Below are positions 33,927 to 46,925 of a DNA stretch of 64,000 bases, piece after piece. The notes below the pieces were generated by a model, which searched no databases, was not told the origin of the DNA, and was given only the letters and a program-made list of their open reading frames with translations. Within the stretch, counting starts at the first letter, position 1, and each line of letters opens with the position of its first letter. Both the position numbers and the translations under genes were made by a program. Origin of the DNA: Labyrinthula sp. Ha (Eukaryota; Sar; Bigyra; Labyrinthulida; Labyrinthulaceae); assembly GCA_015227615.1 (NCBI GenBank), contig JAALGZ010000060.1:95233-159232 (forward strand). Direction: 5' to 3'.

Positions 33927-34795
33927 GCTCTCAAACACTTCTGGATACCAACTTTTCACAAGTTCATCCAACTCTTTGAAGGCAGCGTTTCGATCCTCAT
34001 TCACAAGTTTCTTGGTTACACTCTCGCTGCTTTCAAGCCACTCAGATTCAGTCTTGGCGTTCTCCATCCTGGTAACAAGCTGTTCTTCAGTTTCTGTTCC
34101 CCTTTTTCTCAATCTCTTTTCTAACTCTTCAAAATTTGGTGGTGCAATGTATACAATCTTCCTTCCATCCCTTCCAAGATCTTTCTCCAAAACTTTTTGT
34201 GTTCCTTGTACGTCAATTTCTAATATACATACTTTACCTTCACTGCAGATTTTTTGTACTGCTGCATAACTAGTTCCATAATAGTTTCCATGAACATTTG
34301 CACTCTCAAGAAAATAATCCTTGTCTATCTTCTTTTCGAAGTCCTCTTTGGATGTGAAATTATAATGTTTTCCATCAACTTCTCCTTCTCTTGGATCTCT
34401 TGTTGTACTTGAAACAGATAAACTGAACTTTTCAGGATATTTTTCCAGAAGTTTTTTTACGAGCGTTCCTTTTCCTACTCCGCTTGGACCGCACATCATA
34501 AGAATCTAAAAAGTAAGAGCTATGAGAGATAATAGAAAAAAACAAATATACAGGTAAATATGATGAGAAAACATTTTTCTCATATTCATTTTGAAAATAA
34601 GTCTTTCCAAAAGCAAAGATATTCTTTGGCTTCGAAATTATTAGTTGGGAAAGAAGGTCACTTAAAGTTTCCTGTATTTCCGGATGGTTATCAATATAAG
34701 AACGATACTCTTTCTCTAATTCCTCCTACATTTTAACTGCTAGGACTTATTCTTACCTTGCGTTTCTCTGCTACTGAACTTTCTTTCTTTTCCAT
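33921..34795 (-). CDS. guanylate kinase with N-terminal RIIa/Dpy-30-like module
   Basis: Three exons: 34,757-34,795, 34,552-34,725 and 33,921-34,505. They are joined across a 31-nt intron and a 46-nt intron, both GT-AG with TAG acceptors, giving 265 residues. Residues about 20-56 (YIDNHPEIQETLSDLL to IFAFGKTYF) match the RIIa/Dpy-30 dimerisation-docking motif with its HPE, KP and FA/YF signature. Residues 72-264 are a full guanylate kinase, GMP + ATP to GDP + ADP. The P-loop is GPSGVGKGT (77-85), followed by the GMP-binding SxTTR-x-PR-x-GE stretch and the YGT segment. RIIa modules are common on adenylate kinases of cilia and flagella, so an axonemal or anchored location is plausible. Starting at 34,499 instead would drop the first beta strand (residues IL) and the whole module. 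Confidence 0.9.
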
Positions 34796-35186
34796 TTCCT
34801 GCTCTTTTTGTGAATGTTTTTATTGCATTTAAACGAATCATTAAGTGAATGTCTGAAATGGCCATATCATCTCTGATTTTGTTCCAATTTAACATTTTTT
34901 GGGCACTAAATAAGAAACTAAAATAAATGTTCTTATTTTAACCAAATAGTTTGTTTCGAGCTTTCATAACAGGTAAAAAGCGCACCAAACATTTTGATTT
35001 GTTTCTTCGACTTATCTCTGTGAATTTCAGTGGTTCCCAGAAAAAAATTACATTCCAACTGTGAACATTTGAAGCAATGGTTTAGAGGAAGAAACCAAAA
35101 ACTTACTGGTATAACTTATGTTGTGTGAGGTGTCGCTAAGGGAAAACAGTATCTAAAGTGCGCTTAAGGTTTCTAATAGTTGAAAT
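34796..35186. other. intergenic upstream of guanylate kinase
   Basis: No gene seen. It must contain the guanylate kinase promoter. Confidence 0.45.
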
Positions 35187-35529
35187 GACTGATAAAGATG
35201 TTGAAATAAATCCAAAAAGCTTTAAAACTCTACCTCAGAGAATTCAAAGTTTGTTAAGGAGTTCAAATTACGTCATACTAAAGTGCATAACAATCCCCCA
35301 AAAACAGAACACTACAAAGTTAAAACCAGAAAGCAGAAGAATTATATTCTAAAAGTATTCTAAAACCTAATCAATTTGATTCATGATTCCCAAAATAGCA
35401 GTTAAATCGAGCAGCGCTTCCATCTTGCCAAGAAGTACGGCGAAGAGCTCTCTTCTCAAGCCAAGACTGAGCAAACGACAACATTACTTTATCAGTCAGA
35501 CTGTAAAGTTATTTTGAGTGTGCAATAGA
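35187..35529 (+). CDS. possible small split gene, unresolved exons
   Basis: An ATG at about 35,187 opens a frame reading MTDKDVEINPKSFKTLPQRIQ. Further on, two other frames look coding: KVHNNPPKTEHYKVKTRKQKN around 35,281-35,340, and IEQRFHLAKKYGEELSSQAK around 35,406-35,465, ending at a TAG at about 35,527. GC content rises over the last part. Short GT-AG introns could join them, but I could not settle on one model and do not recognise the product. It may be a small basic protein. Confidence 0.3.
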
Positions 35530-38500
35530 TTGTTTTTTTTTAATTTTAAGTGACTGTAATGTTGGTTATCTCCTCATAAGAACACTGTGTGTAATTCCTA
35601 AGAAAATATAGCCATCTGACACTACTATTGCCCTGGGACTAATGGAACCATTAAATCTCTTCTCATATTGCAAGTACTTTAAATGGACATATAAAATCTT
35701 TTTCTTATGAACGACAGAGCTTGTATTTCCATTTTTCTTCTCAAATTTATTTAATATTTATTCACAGGCGTAACGTGTACGGTATGTTGTGGTACATTTT
35801 CAGAAAGTGTACATATTTGAAAAACCAAAGATCGACCTAAAAGTCGCAGAATTTAAATTTCACTAGAAGCTCCATGTTTATTCCTTACTACATAAAAATA
35901 AGGTCCTCATTTATTGGTTAACTATTTTGAAGCTTAATTTTATGTACGAGAGGTGTCTTGGGAATGTTTTAAGCACCACAGAAAGAAAAAGTTAATATAA
36001 AAAGAGAGAAGTATCACTCGATTTTTCTTGTTCCTATTGTTCATTTATAAGTTAGGTCCATAACTTTAGGTATCATTAAAGTGTTTTTGAATAACTTTCA
36101 GTAAATGGATTAAGGTTTTATTATCTACTATAAGGTCATTCTCTGTGCTTCTTGTATTTGTCACCACTCGAGCAAATAATTATGTGCCGAAGGAGGCGAA
36201 TATGTATATAAGAATAAAAGCTTTGCACGTTGCAAGTATGTCGGTTCTGCGGATAATCACATCTATCTTCAAGTAAAAGTTAAACTCTCTATTAAATAAG
36301 ACTTCTTATCCTATGAGAGCTTGATTATGAGTGTGAAGATGTTGTTTCTGTGATTAAAGGCTATGGTCATGGCCGCAAAATATGAGTATTAGAACAAGCG
36401 TAGAGACCCATATATTGAAGAAAGATTCAGTCTAAAAATTATTTTCCAATCTTAATAGATATTCAATTTTCAATTGGTTCGGTATATCTTTAACTCAAAA
36501 TCCTGTTAACTTATTAGATTATTATCAAACCCAAGCAATACTCTTCATTAATTGCCAATGACACGAAATAATTTGTGTAAAATTGCAAAACTATCAATCA
36601 AATGCTTAATGAAAAAAATATATGTGTTTGAATCAGAGACTACCAGATGTAGAAATATTGTTACAATCAACCATTCAAAATAAGAATAGAAGGGAATTAA
36701 ATATAAGTCGCCTATCAACTTTCTTGCTCAAAGATAAACTGTCAAATAATATTATTAATTGACCCCAGTCTTAGTCAAACGGCTTTAAATGAAAACAAGA
36801 TGTATTTATTATTTAGTTTGAATAAATATGTCTTTATTTCAAAATCAAGAGACTTCCCTCTTGAGTAATAATTTTGTCTTTTAGTTAAGAATACTGGTGG
36901 TTCTGTGTATCGAAAGTGGAGATAAATGTCTTCCTAGTGCTCTATTTCTCAAAGAACTTAACAGGGTCGTCGTGAAGCGAAGATTTTCATCCCTGTACAT
37001 TGTCGAATGGTCTTAAGTAGCTTAATATTTTCCTAAAACCCATGTACTCTGTATTCTCACAGACTAAGTGTAGCTATTTTGAGAGACTTCATATGTTTCT
37101 TGAATGTTCAATTCTGTATTATATTGAGAATGTATGATGTTGCTGCATCAAGGGTTGTTTTATGTTTTTTATAAATATCTATGATTAGTTTTCAATCTCA
37201 CGGCGTTTGGGGGAATGAGAAACTTTATACCACGCAATGTACACGAGTTCATAAGAACTGATCCCCTATGCAGACAGAAAGGCTCATGATAGATTAAAAA
37301 TGTTCTCTATTCTCTAGAGTTCAAGTTGGAAAACGGAAATTACAATAGAGAATTTTTGCATTGTTACTTGAAGTAAAAGCAAACTATATAATTTAATCTT
37401 GAACGGATAATCAACGTGAGTTTATTCTGGCTAATGAAGATAATAAAGAGCTTAAATGAATATGCATGGATGAAACCATAGATACAAACTACTTGACTTG
37501 GTATTCTACAACACTTTTATATTGAACAAGACAGTTGTAGTTCAATTAATTAATAATCCAAGATCAAATAGTCATATCCTAGGTTAATTATTCTCATCTC
37601 ATTTGTTGAAGGTTATTTTTTCAAGATTATAATATAATTAGAAATACCCATAGGTTACTTCTACTTATTTTGTTTTATTCGTTTACTTGTTTTTCAACTA
37701 TAAGAAAACATCAGTCGATGGCTCTTGTTGAATGCGAAACTTGCGAGTTGTTGGATACGTTCTCCTTACTTAATTTAATTGCCGTAATCACTGGTGCTTG
37801 GCTCAACTATGTCACTATTATTTTCTACTTGGTTTCTTAATTTTCACATAACTACTAAAAGCCCGAGTAGCCTCTCGTGTAGTACTAACTTTAGCAGCAG
37901 CATTCATGACATTTATCGCCTTCCCGTTAAAAGTAGACGGAACTTCTCAACGGGGGAAATGAATGCCATTTCTATTAACTTTTTACCAAATGAATAATCT
38001 AATACTCCCCCTGTATTTTGAAATAGGCATTAAGTTATGCTAAAAGAGCTCTAGATTCAATGTTTGCTTTATGTGTAAGTGAGTTTGTAGATGTTCTACC
38101 CAAGTTCTACGTACTTTTAAGGAGCATGGGTTATATTTTCTACTAATGAAAGTTGAGAAACAGTTTTTACATAGAATATTTCTCTTAATATTTCTTTACT
38201 CAATGGAGGCCTTCTTTATTCACAAATAGTGAAAGCCAATAATGGGCTTAGGAGTAAGCTGAAACACAAATTACTGATTTTGAATTGTTTTTCTGTGAGA
38301 AAAAGGCTGTTGATAGAATTTAATCGATGGGAATGCGATTATTTTTTTCTGCACTCACCTTTATACCTCAGATTATTTTTTTTTATATAAGGTGAGATAC
38401 CTCAAGAAAGCAATCTGTTTATATTATGCTTGTTTACTAGTTTATTTATTGATATCATATACGATTTCTTGTAGAAACATCTTTGACTTTATATCTGGAT

Positions 38501-39232
38501 ACAGCTACTAGAAAGCTCTATTGATCATTTTCACTATTCCCTCTTATGCTATTTTGATTTTTTTTTCTTAGATTCACATTTTCATTGTACATTTCCGATA
38601 CGAGTACTCTGCTTGTTACAGCAAACTAAGCTTATTAAGTTGTTTTGTACCAAGAAACGACTTTCTTCCTTCTTCGCACCCTCTTATTCACATTGGATCG
38701 AACAAAATCTACGTTTCCGTCTCAATCGATGCTCCCTGCAGGGCCATTTATGAAGCCTAAACAACTATATCCATTACATTCCCTGTACGAAAACTTCTAC
38801 TAATCCAGCTACAGAAAACAATGACTATTTAGTAGCCTTAGTGCAACTAGAGAGCTAATACCTGTTTGTCAAGAACATAAATGAACTTGATATCAAATGT
38901 GAATATAATTCATTTTTTACATCTTCCGGTAAGTGACGTAATGATACTTTGCTCTTAAATTAAACTATGTATATTATTAGATTTATAAACGGCCTTCATT
39001 TAATCCTAAAATGTTCTGCAGATTCGTCCACGTCATCTCACTTATACAAATGCAGTTTGACATAAAACTGCATTCCCGTGATGTCTCAATAGGACCTCTC
39101 GATTATGATATCACATAAATACAGATAATATTACCAGGATGAAAAGCGAGACAGGGACAACATTGTGTTAAACAATATATGTATATCTCGTTTATTATTA
39201 TCAAACTCAATTGCCCTTCCGTTTAAAAAACG
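35530..39232. other. long intergenic region, no gene seen
   Basis: Very AT-rich, with homopolymer runs and open frames of at most about 67 codons. Nothing recognised. Confidence 0.55.
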
Positions 39233-41016
39233 ATGAATAATAAACAAGGAATAAAAGTTGATCTCTTCTTGAGCTGCCAAGGTCTTCCAAATGTTGATTT
39301 ATTGAGTAAGAGTGATCCCTATTTTAAGTTGTTCGTTGGAAGTAGAACTGGTCCGGATTCCGTTACCTACCAAGGAAAGGAGATATACAAGTCGAAAACT
39401 ATTTCGAACAATAACAACCCTATTTGGGCTGCTCCAGTTCGTATGGACTACATGTTTGAAGAAAAGCAGTTCTTAAAGGTTATTGTGTATGATGAAGAAA
39501 ATATGCGAAATGATAGGGAAATAGCTAGTGCAGAGTTTGTTCTAGCAAATGTGATCAGGTCCCGGGGAAGACGGTATATAACCCCCATGGTTTCGTCAAA
39601 GAAAAGTGCTAAGTTGGTTGTTCAAGCGTATATTCTTGATCTTTTTTCATCTTAGAGAAGAAGTTCCTCATGACAGAAGAGAGTTTAATTTGAAGTTGGA
39701 AATAAAGAACATCCCAAAACAAAAGGTATTTCTTTCAAATGTCTTATTTGGAGGGTTTTGGGTTTCTTTCTTATACACCAAAAATTGTATTCAGAATCTA
39801 TGAGTTTGATCAAGAAAATCGAGAAAAGCTTATTTGTGAGAGTGAAACGAAAGAAGGAACAAGTATAAACTTCTCTTTGCAGAAGTTTCCTTTTGTAAGG
39901 TTTGAAAATCAACCCATTAAAATAATAATTCGTGACGAAAAGTACAATAAAAATATTGGGTATATCAGCGTACAAGGTGATCAACTAATAACAGGAGAAA
40001 GTTTTCCTCTTTTGAAACCAAATGGTGCTCCCTTGAAGGTTTGTTCTTTCTATTATAATCTCTTAGGGAGCAAAGCTAAATGTAGAAATAGGTGAAGTTA
40101 CGCAAAAGCATACTGTTCTAGAGTTTCTTGACGCTGGGTTGGAAATTAATTGCATCATAGCTGTAGATTTCACTGGAAGTAATGCTCATCAACGATACCA
40201 AGGCATCTATGGACTTCACACACAAAATCAAGACAACAGATTGATGCCTAGATCAACGCCATATGAGCGTGCAATGTATTTTTCATTCTTACTTTCACTT
40301 TCAGTACATCCGTCGGAAGAGTTCTTTTGGACTATGATAGTGACAAGCAGATTCCACTCTTTGGTTTTGGTGCAGTGTCAAATGAAAGATCTAGAGTAAT
40401 CCAAAAGGAATGTTTTGCAATGAACTTTAATGAGCAAGATCCAAGTGTTTTCGGGTTGGAGGGTGTACACGATGCTTACTTAAATACCTTAAAGAACATA
40501 GATTTTGCTGGACCAACTTATTTTGCTCCGATTTTAAAAAAGACAATAGAGCTTACGAGGGAAAATATGGATGCTTACACTGTGTTATGTTTGCTAACTG
40601 ATGGACAAAATGACGACATGGATAAAACTATTGATGCAATTTTTGAAGCTTCGGAGTTACCTTTGAGTATAATTATAATTGGAGTAGGAAATGACCACTT
40701 CGGTAATATGAAAATCTTGGATGGAGATGAAGATTCAGTCGAAGGAAAGTTGGCAAGAGGAGTAGAAGAAATCAAGAGAGACATCGTCCAGTTTGTAGCA
40801 TTTTCAGAGTATGATAAGGAGAGTAAACCAATTGGGGCTCTGGCTAAAGAGGTTCTAGCTGAGATTCCAGAACAGCTTAGTGAATACTATGCATGTAAAG
40901 GAATTTCTCCATCTCAGATAACTGACAAAAGGCCACTGCTGCCTTTAAAATCGGATATCAATATTCCCATTGCAGAAGTGGTCGATGAAGAAATAGGCAA
41001 AGCTGCCCATTTTTAA
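39233..41016 (+). CDS. copine (C2-C2-vWA)
   Basis: Five exons: 39,233-39,627, 39,656-39,725, 39,754-40,038, 40,067-40,275 and 40,305-41,016. They are separated by introns of 28, 28, 28 and 29 nt, all GT-AG, three starting GTAT and three ending CTTAG or TCAG. The spliced protein has 556 residues. C2A covers about 5-130, ending LVVQAEEVPHD as copines do. C2B covers about 140-260. The copine vWA domain covers about 290-510 with a DFTGSN MIDAS-type motif. Across the last intron the protein reads YERAITSVGRVLLDYDSDK, matching the copine consensus exactly in phase. Copines are calcium-dependent phospholipid-binding proteins that go to membranes on calcium rise. C2A keeps an SDPY core. Confidence 0.93.
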
Positions 41017-41309
41017 GATTCTATACCAAATATACTCTTTTGTGGTTCTACGATAGATTCAATGTTTTTTGTACTCTGTGCTGGTACACTTACTCTCAGA
41101 CAGCTGCAGTAATCTTGAGGACATTTTTTTTCAATGCTTTGTGCGATGAAAGCCCCTGCAGATAGAGCTATGTTTCAGTATTTTACACGTCATTACACCT
41201 ACTTGGAAGTTAACACTATTCCCGGTTCCTTAACTATTGCAGTACAGCAACAATACAAAGGTTGAGTTGTACTTCTTTCGTCTTTTCTTGGGAAAAGAGA
41301 ATTGGGCAA

Positions 41310-42423
41310 ATGTCGAACGAGATAGATTTTGAGCCTATCAAAAACTTTTCTGGGTGGCACGTTCGAACAATAGTGAAAGAGTGTAAACCACTTGAGGTCC
41401 ACATACGATTTCCTAAGGTTTTTAAGTTGAAGTCTGAGGATCATAATGTATTTCTGTACCTCCCTGGATCAGATCGAAATGTTACAGCTGCAACAAATGA
41501 AGAATTAATTCAACGTGCTGATGCATATAGAGTTATTCTTATGACTATCTATGCTGTAGACAGCAAACAGAAACTTAACGACGATGAATGTCCTTCAAAA
41601 GTAGATAGGTTCAAATATTTCAGATACCCAGTTGGATATGTAAGTTATTTTTCTTATTCATGCGTAGCAATGGAATAATGTAGGACAACAGATTTATGGT
41701 AACTGGAAGTATGTGTACAACTTTGAAAACCATTTTTCTTCCTATGTGGAAAATGCTTTCTTAGTAATGAAAAAAGAAGTTGGTTTCAAAGCTAATGGGT
41801 TTCATTATTATGGACATAGTGCAGGTGCCCAAGTAGTCATGCGACACGTTTTGTTTGGAGAAGAAAGTTCTCTAAAACTAATAAAGTCAGCCTGTGCAGC
41901 AAATAGTAACTCATACACATATTTGAGTTTTAACACTACTTATGGTGATTCATACCCATATATTTTGGATGAGAATATCTTTGCTAAAAAAGAACTTAAT
42001 AATTTTTTTAGCCTTCTAAAATTAAAGGTGCAAAAACTTCAATTAACAGTTGCACTTGGGGACCAAGATGTAGTACCTGTTGGAAGAGATAACGCTGTTG
42101 CAGGGCAAGGTTTGACAAGAGTTGATCGAGGACTTAACTATTTTGAATATTTAAAGAACAAAAGTTTTTTCTTTGAGATGGAAGACTTTGTTGAAGAAAC
42201 TGAGTTTGCAGATTGGGAAGATCAATTTAGATGGCAGCAGGTCATAGTAGAAGGTGCTGGACATAACACACACCAACTATGGCCAACTTGCTGGAATATA
42301 TCCTTCGGAGAGGAACTTCCTGTTTTCCACGAAGATTCAGGCACTTTGGATAGACTTGGACTGTATTTTGTGTGTATTTTTAGTTTATTTCTTCCTGTTG
42401 TATTTTATTTTTCGATAAGATGA
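41310..42423 (+). CDS. tail-anchored alpha/beta hydrolase
   Basis: Two exons: 41,310-41,639 and 41,668-42,423, joined across a 28-nt GTAAGT...GTAG intron, give 361 residues. The nucleophile elbow is GHSAG with Ser161. A likely acid is in ALGDQDVVP, and the catalytic His is in EGAGHNTHQLWP. Around residue 45, FLYLPGSDRN is the early oxyanion strand. The last 20 residues (YFVCIFSLFLPVVFYF) form a single membrane anchor, so the enzyme probably sits on a membrane facing the cytosol. The substrate is unknown; esterases and lipases are the natural guess. It lies 293 bp after the copine on the same strand. The start is taken at the ATG (MSNEIDFEP); the frame extends to a TTG at 41,262. Confidence 0.8.
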
Positions 42424-45400
42424 GAAGAAAACTGTTCAGATAGGATAAATTAGATAAAACCAAGGAAATCAATAAAAGGCAAGGTAAAGTCACTATTGAA
42501 AATAATATGTCGTAGTTTAAAGAAATAATGTGTTTAGTTGCAATAACGAAGAAAGCCAACATAAAACTAATATTTGTAGAATAGTAACATTTTACAATAT
42601 TTCTAGACTGAAAGAATAGGATCATTAGTCAATGTTTTCACTGGTCCTATCGAATCATCAAACTGAATTTACTCTATATCTGGATTCAAACTTTAACTAT
42701 GTCAATAACTTAGAATTACTCTGTTGTCTGAAGTACAGTATCCTTTTCTTGACCTCCATTTGCTACAATACCAACAAACGAACTGTTTTCACTAAATCAG
42801 GAAATATGGTTCTTTTAAATTCATTTTCTAAACCTTAGGAAATCATGCCTCCAAAACAGCTCCCTAGCTTTTTATCTGAATCAGGCAGTTGGTGGTACCT
42901 AAAGAAAAGTCGCATAGATCTTCACAAAGCTCCATACCGGAGTTCTGATTCACATTGTTCTCTTAAATATGATCTTGCACTAAGTTTCTTCATCAAAACA
43001 GCTGCAATCAACTTTTTTTTAAAGAAAAAATAATATTTCGATAAAGGCGACAGTACTCTTCTTGTTCGTTTTGCGAGCAATCCTTTTTCAAGCAGAGTAG
43101 AGAGAAGCTGCAGAGTACCATTAGATGATACTAAAAACTCTTAAGCGCATACATCCTACAGATTGTTCAGCACTAATTCTGTTCCAAAGCTTTTCGATTG
43201 TTTATTTGAGTTCAGAGTTTAATATTCTATTTTGAAAACAGATATATAAGAACAACGATAATTATACCCTTTTTATGAAATAGTTGTCATAAGAGCAGTG
43301 CTTATCATATATACCTGGATGCAAAAATTTTATAAATAATACTTGTTCACTGAGCTATGTTTGATAATAAAGGATTCCTGAATGGTATAACTTTGTTCAA
43401 GTTGCCAACACTGATCTTTATATTGAGTAGGCTACTAGTCAATTTCAATTTGTCGGATGAAGTGCTTACCCTGGTTTAATGTACTGCAAGAAACTAAATC
43501 AATGGAATAAGAAAGGTTAGTCTGACGAAATGAAAAAAAAAAGGACAAGGGATATTCTTTTTGGAAAAACTGAAACAAAGTTAGAATGAACAAAAGAAAT
43601 ATCAGAAAAAGTACAACAAGTGCAAGTAAAGAGTCAAATAATCAAGCAAATAATTATGTTAGTTCAGGCACTTAATTTAAGAAGTAGGACCTAGATATCA
43701 AACCTTTAAGTTTATTCTTTTTAAACACATATTTCTTGTGTGGCTGATTAATACTTTATAATGTGTGAAAGTTTGTGGTAATATTAAATAGGCATCAAAG
43801 TGTTATAATCATAGTCAACACGGTAGACGACTGCGGAGAATAAACTATTAAGAATGAAAAAAATATTGAAGCACTTAAAAGAGTACTAATGAATGAATAT
43901 TAAGATGGATCCAGTTGACTGTAAATCTTTAAAGCAAAATGACAACCTTTTACGAAGAACTAGCATTACGCATTGAATAAGTATGAGTTAATTTGAATAT
44001 TTAGTGAACATTAAATACTTCAAAAAAGATTTGTGCTGCCTCTGAGAGAGAAAATTACCTTATTAGTGAGATCAAGTACCCAAAATATCCTGTTTACCCG
44101 CAGTAGATATTCTTTATTTGTAAATAAAGTAGTGAGATTAAGACCAGGCAGTATAGTAATAATCTGTAATAGAATATGAGTAGTTGAATAGATAAACTCA
44201 AAAATATTGAAGAGAGCCTTACTAATACAGAAGCTACATGAACAACAAATCGTAAAACTTTGATATCTCAACAACCACCATGAGCTAGAAGAAGTTATTT
44301 ATATCATTTTAAAGTATTATGCAATGTTGCACCATTTGTGCGGCAATGTAACGTTCTGTTATGATTTTGCAAAGTGCAAACAATCAATAAGGAGAGAATC
44401 GAACACTCGACTACTTAATGTTTCACTTAAGTGCTTTCTTGTGCGCATTTGTGCTTAGCAAATTAAATTTGCATCTGACATTTATGATGGTAAATCCCAA
44501 GCAAAGGACAATATTAGTTGCACTATGAACTTCTGACGTAATAGATCTAATACGTACTAGCCTAAAATTTGAGGCATAGTCATGCATGAGAAAAAACAAG
44601 TACCATGTTAATATATGTTCTGCAATATAGCTCAGTGCTGAAGTATGGATTTACTTAGTGCTAGCTTACCATTAACTTTCTTTGGCTATATTTTCCAAGG
44701 AGCATTAAGTACAATTGGATCTTTAGATGCATACAAGCGAAAAACTCGTTCTCTGACGTTGTGTTAACTGCATTAATGATATACTTTTTTAGCATTTTAT
44801 TCTTTTCTCTGCATCTTCTCAGCTTCTCGTGTTACCTAATTGTGGTATATAGAACGATTCGTATAGCGAACCAGACTCCATCAATTTGTAAATACAGAAT
44901 AAAATCGTTAGACTGAAACTAGCTTTTCTTAAGATGGAAATATTGGTATCTTAAAAATTAAGTCTGAATTCATCATTAAAATATAGGTTTAGATCAAGGT
45001 CTTATCTTCATTTTAGTAACATGTAACTGCTCGTGAATTCATATTTAGCCATGCTTTCCTTGGTACTTCCACGAGTTATAACTCTTTGTCGTGTCGTGGT
45101 TCATATGTTATCTTTTATTTTCTAGAATGGTTGGTTTGAATGTTGTCTTAGCAAATTATTCGCAAGTAGTTCTTTGAATTTAATATATGCTGAGTGGCTC
45201 CTTAATTTTAGACGCAGTATGTGAAGTATACCAAATCATGCCCTAGGGAAATAATTGAATTATACTTCTGAAAAAAATGCAAATACTGTATTAATACTTT
45301 AGGAACAGAAAAATGTTCCTTGTAATAGCTACGGGCCCTGCTTGATACACTTAGTCGCATCATACTTACCCGATATACGTAAAAGGAAAAGGAGTTATCA

Positions 45401-46692
45401 TACGGCACATTATTTATGTTTATTAATTATATATATGAAAGAAGAGAGTTGAGTTTCTTATCATTAACTGATCCTTAGCTACACTGATTTACAATTTGAG
45501 ACTTATTATTTACTCTTGAAATATTGTAAATAATTTTGATAACCCCAATACTCAGCTACACTAGCAATAATTACTGTTACGAAGCTCAATGTAATAATAA
45601 GAAGTCACGAGGTTAGGCTACCTAGCAAATATGTTATTTTCTTTCAGAAATTTTTTTATATGAAAAAAATCATAAGATATGGTGTTATTATTTTCATGAA
45701 CTACTTTCGTCGAAATACTTTCCCATTTGAATCAAGTTTTAGATTTCCAAAGAAAAATTTCTCTAATTATTTCAAGTTTGACTTCTCTCAAGGGCGAACA
45801 AATCACTAGATGGCCAGGGAAATGTGAATTAGTATGAAGTAATGCCCTAAATAAGGATAATTCTCATTTGCAATAGAGCTTATTTTGCAGGATCTCGGAT
45901 GTTTGATCTTATTAAGTTCCATTATTCCTGGAACTTTATGTCTATTGTTTGATGCTCATGTTTGTATCACTAGACACTAAAAATTTGTCAAAAATGATAA
46001 AAATATTTTACTGGATCTTATGGTATATTAATAAAAATATGTTTTAGTTGAATTTTCATTTTCTTAAGTTTTTTCCAGCTTCAATTGTTCTATGTTAACG
46101 CTTCTGCCATTTCATTTCGCAAGAATAAATCAAAAACAGACTTTTTTTTGGGGTTTTGTAAAAATTTTCTAGGTTATTGAAATACTAGTGTGTATATTTT
46201 TTATTTTTTTTAACTTGTTTTTCCTTTTAATATTTTTTGAGAATAAATTGAGAACTCGGTAATTTAAGAGTTTTCCATGTTTTCTACTTTCGGGTAGTAC
46301 TTCTTCCCGGTAACTTCCCGAAACCCGAGTTTCAATTCTATGTTGATTTTCTCGAAAGAAGAATTCTATTCTAAACAACATATGATCTGTGAAACTAAGA
46401 ATTTTCTCTTTTCTATTTTCACATCAAAAGAAGAATAAATGGAGTTACTTTTCACAGTTCTGCAACTTCCAATCTATATTTATTAAAAAAAACACTTTGC
46501 TCACTCAAGTTTTTCTTCTAGTGAAAGAAGGACACCAAATTTCAGTTCACGTTGATTAACTACTACTTCTAACTTACAAACCAACTGCGCTCGCAAATTT
46601 TCCGTAAAATTTGGAGAAGCCAAATTCAATTAATAGTTCTTTTCTTAGTGAAAATACACAAAAGGAACAGCTTTCCCCTATTTGAGAACTGC
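42424..46692. other. long intergenic region, no supported gene
   Basis: AT-rich. Small frames such as 42,845-43,033 (ATG, 62 codons, Ser/Lys-rich) and 46,169-46,381 carry no known motif. No tRNA or other RNA gene was recognised. Confidence 0.5.
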
Positions 46693-46696
46693 CGCA
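46693..46696. repeat. candidate target site duplication, left
   Basis: CGCA directly before the left LTR of element 1; the same four bases follow the right LTR at 54,758-54,761. Four bases is short, but both copies abut the LTR ends exactly. Confidence 0.45.
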
Positions 46697-46901
46697 TCTC
46701 TTTCCCAGTTTTGGGTTACTGTTCCTATTCCCGGAAACTGTGGAGAGTTTACCTGTACTATAGTGTCTGTTATAAATCCAAGGTAACGCTGTAATAGTTA
46801 TCGTTTGACATATCGTATTTCTTAACCGTGAACACACAATCTAACAAGAAGGACTTTTCAAATCTCTAAATCCAAAGTCACCGCGACGCGAGATAAAGAC
46901 A
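46697..46901 (+). repeat. left LTR of element 1
   Basis: A 205-bp direct repeat of 54,553-54,757 with eight substitutions and no indel. It starts TCTCT and ends AAAGACA. The first Gag ATG is only 24 bp downstream, leaving little room for a primer binding site; none was recognised. Confidence 0.9.
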
Positions 46902-46925
46902 TAATTCGAATTACGTCAGAAGATA

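Noticed and set aside
33921-34499. Guanylate kinase as a complete single-exon gene starting at the P-loop Met
   Set aside because: It would lack the first beta strand, and good splice sites upstream join an in-frame N-terminus.
41120-41300. An extra 5' exon of the hydrolase
   Set aside because: Coding-like words occur there, but no GT-AG pair joins them in phase to the MSNEIDFEP frame.
44390-44480. tRNA gene on the minus strand (T-loop-like TTCGATT)
   Set aside because: The T stem has a mismatch and no matching acceptor strand or D arm lies at the right distance.
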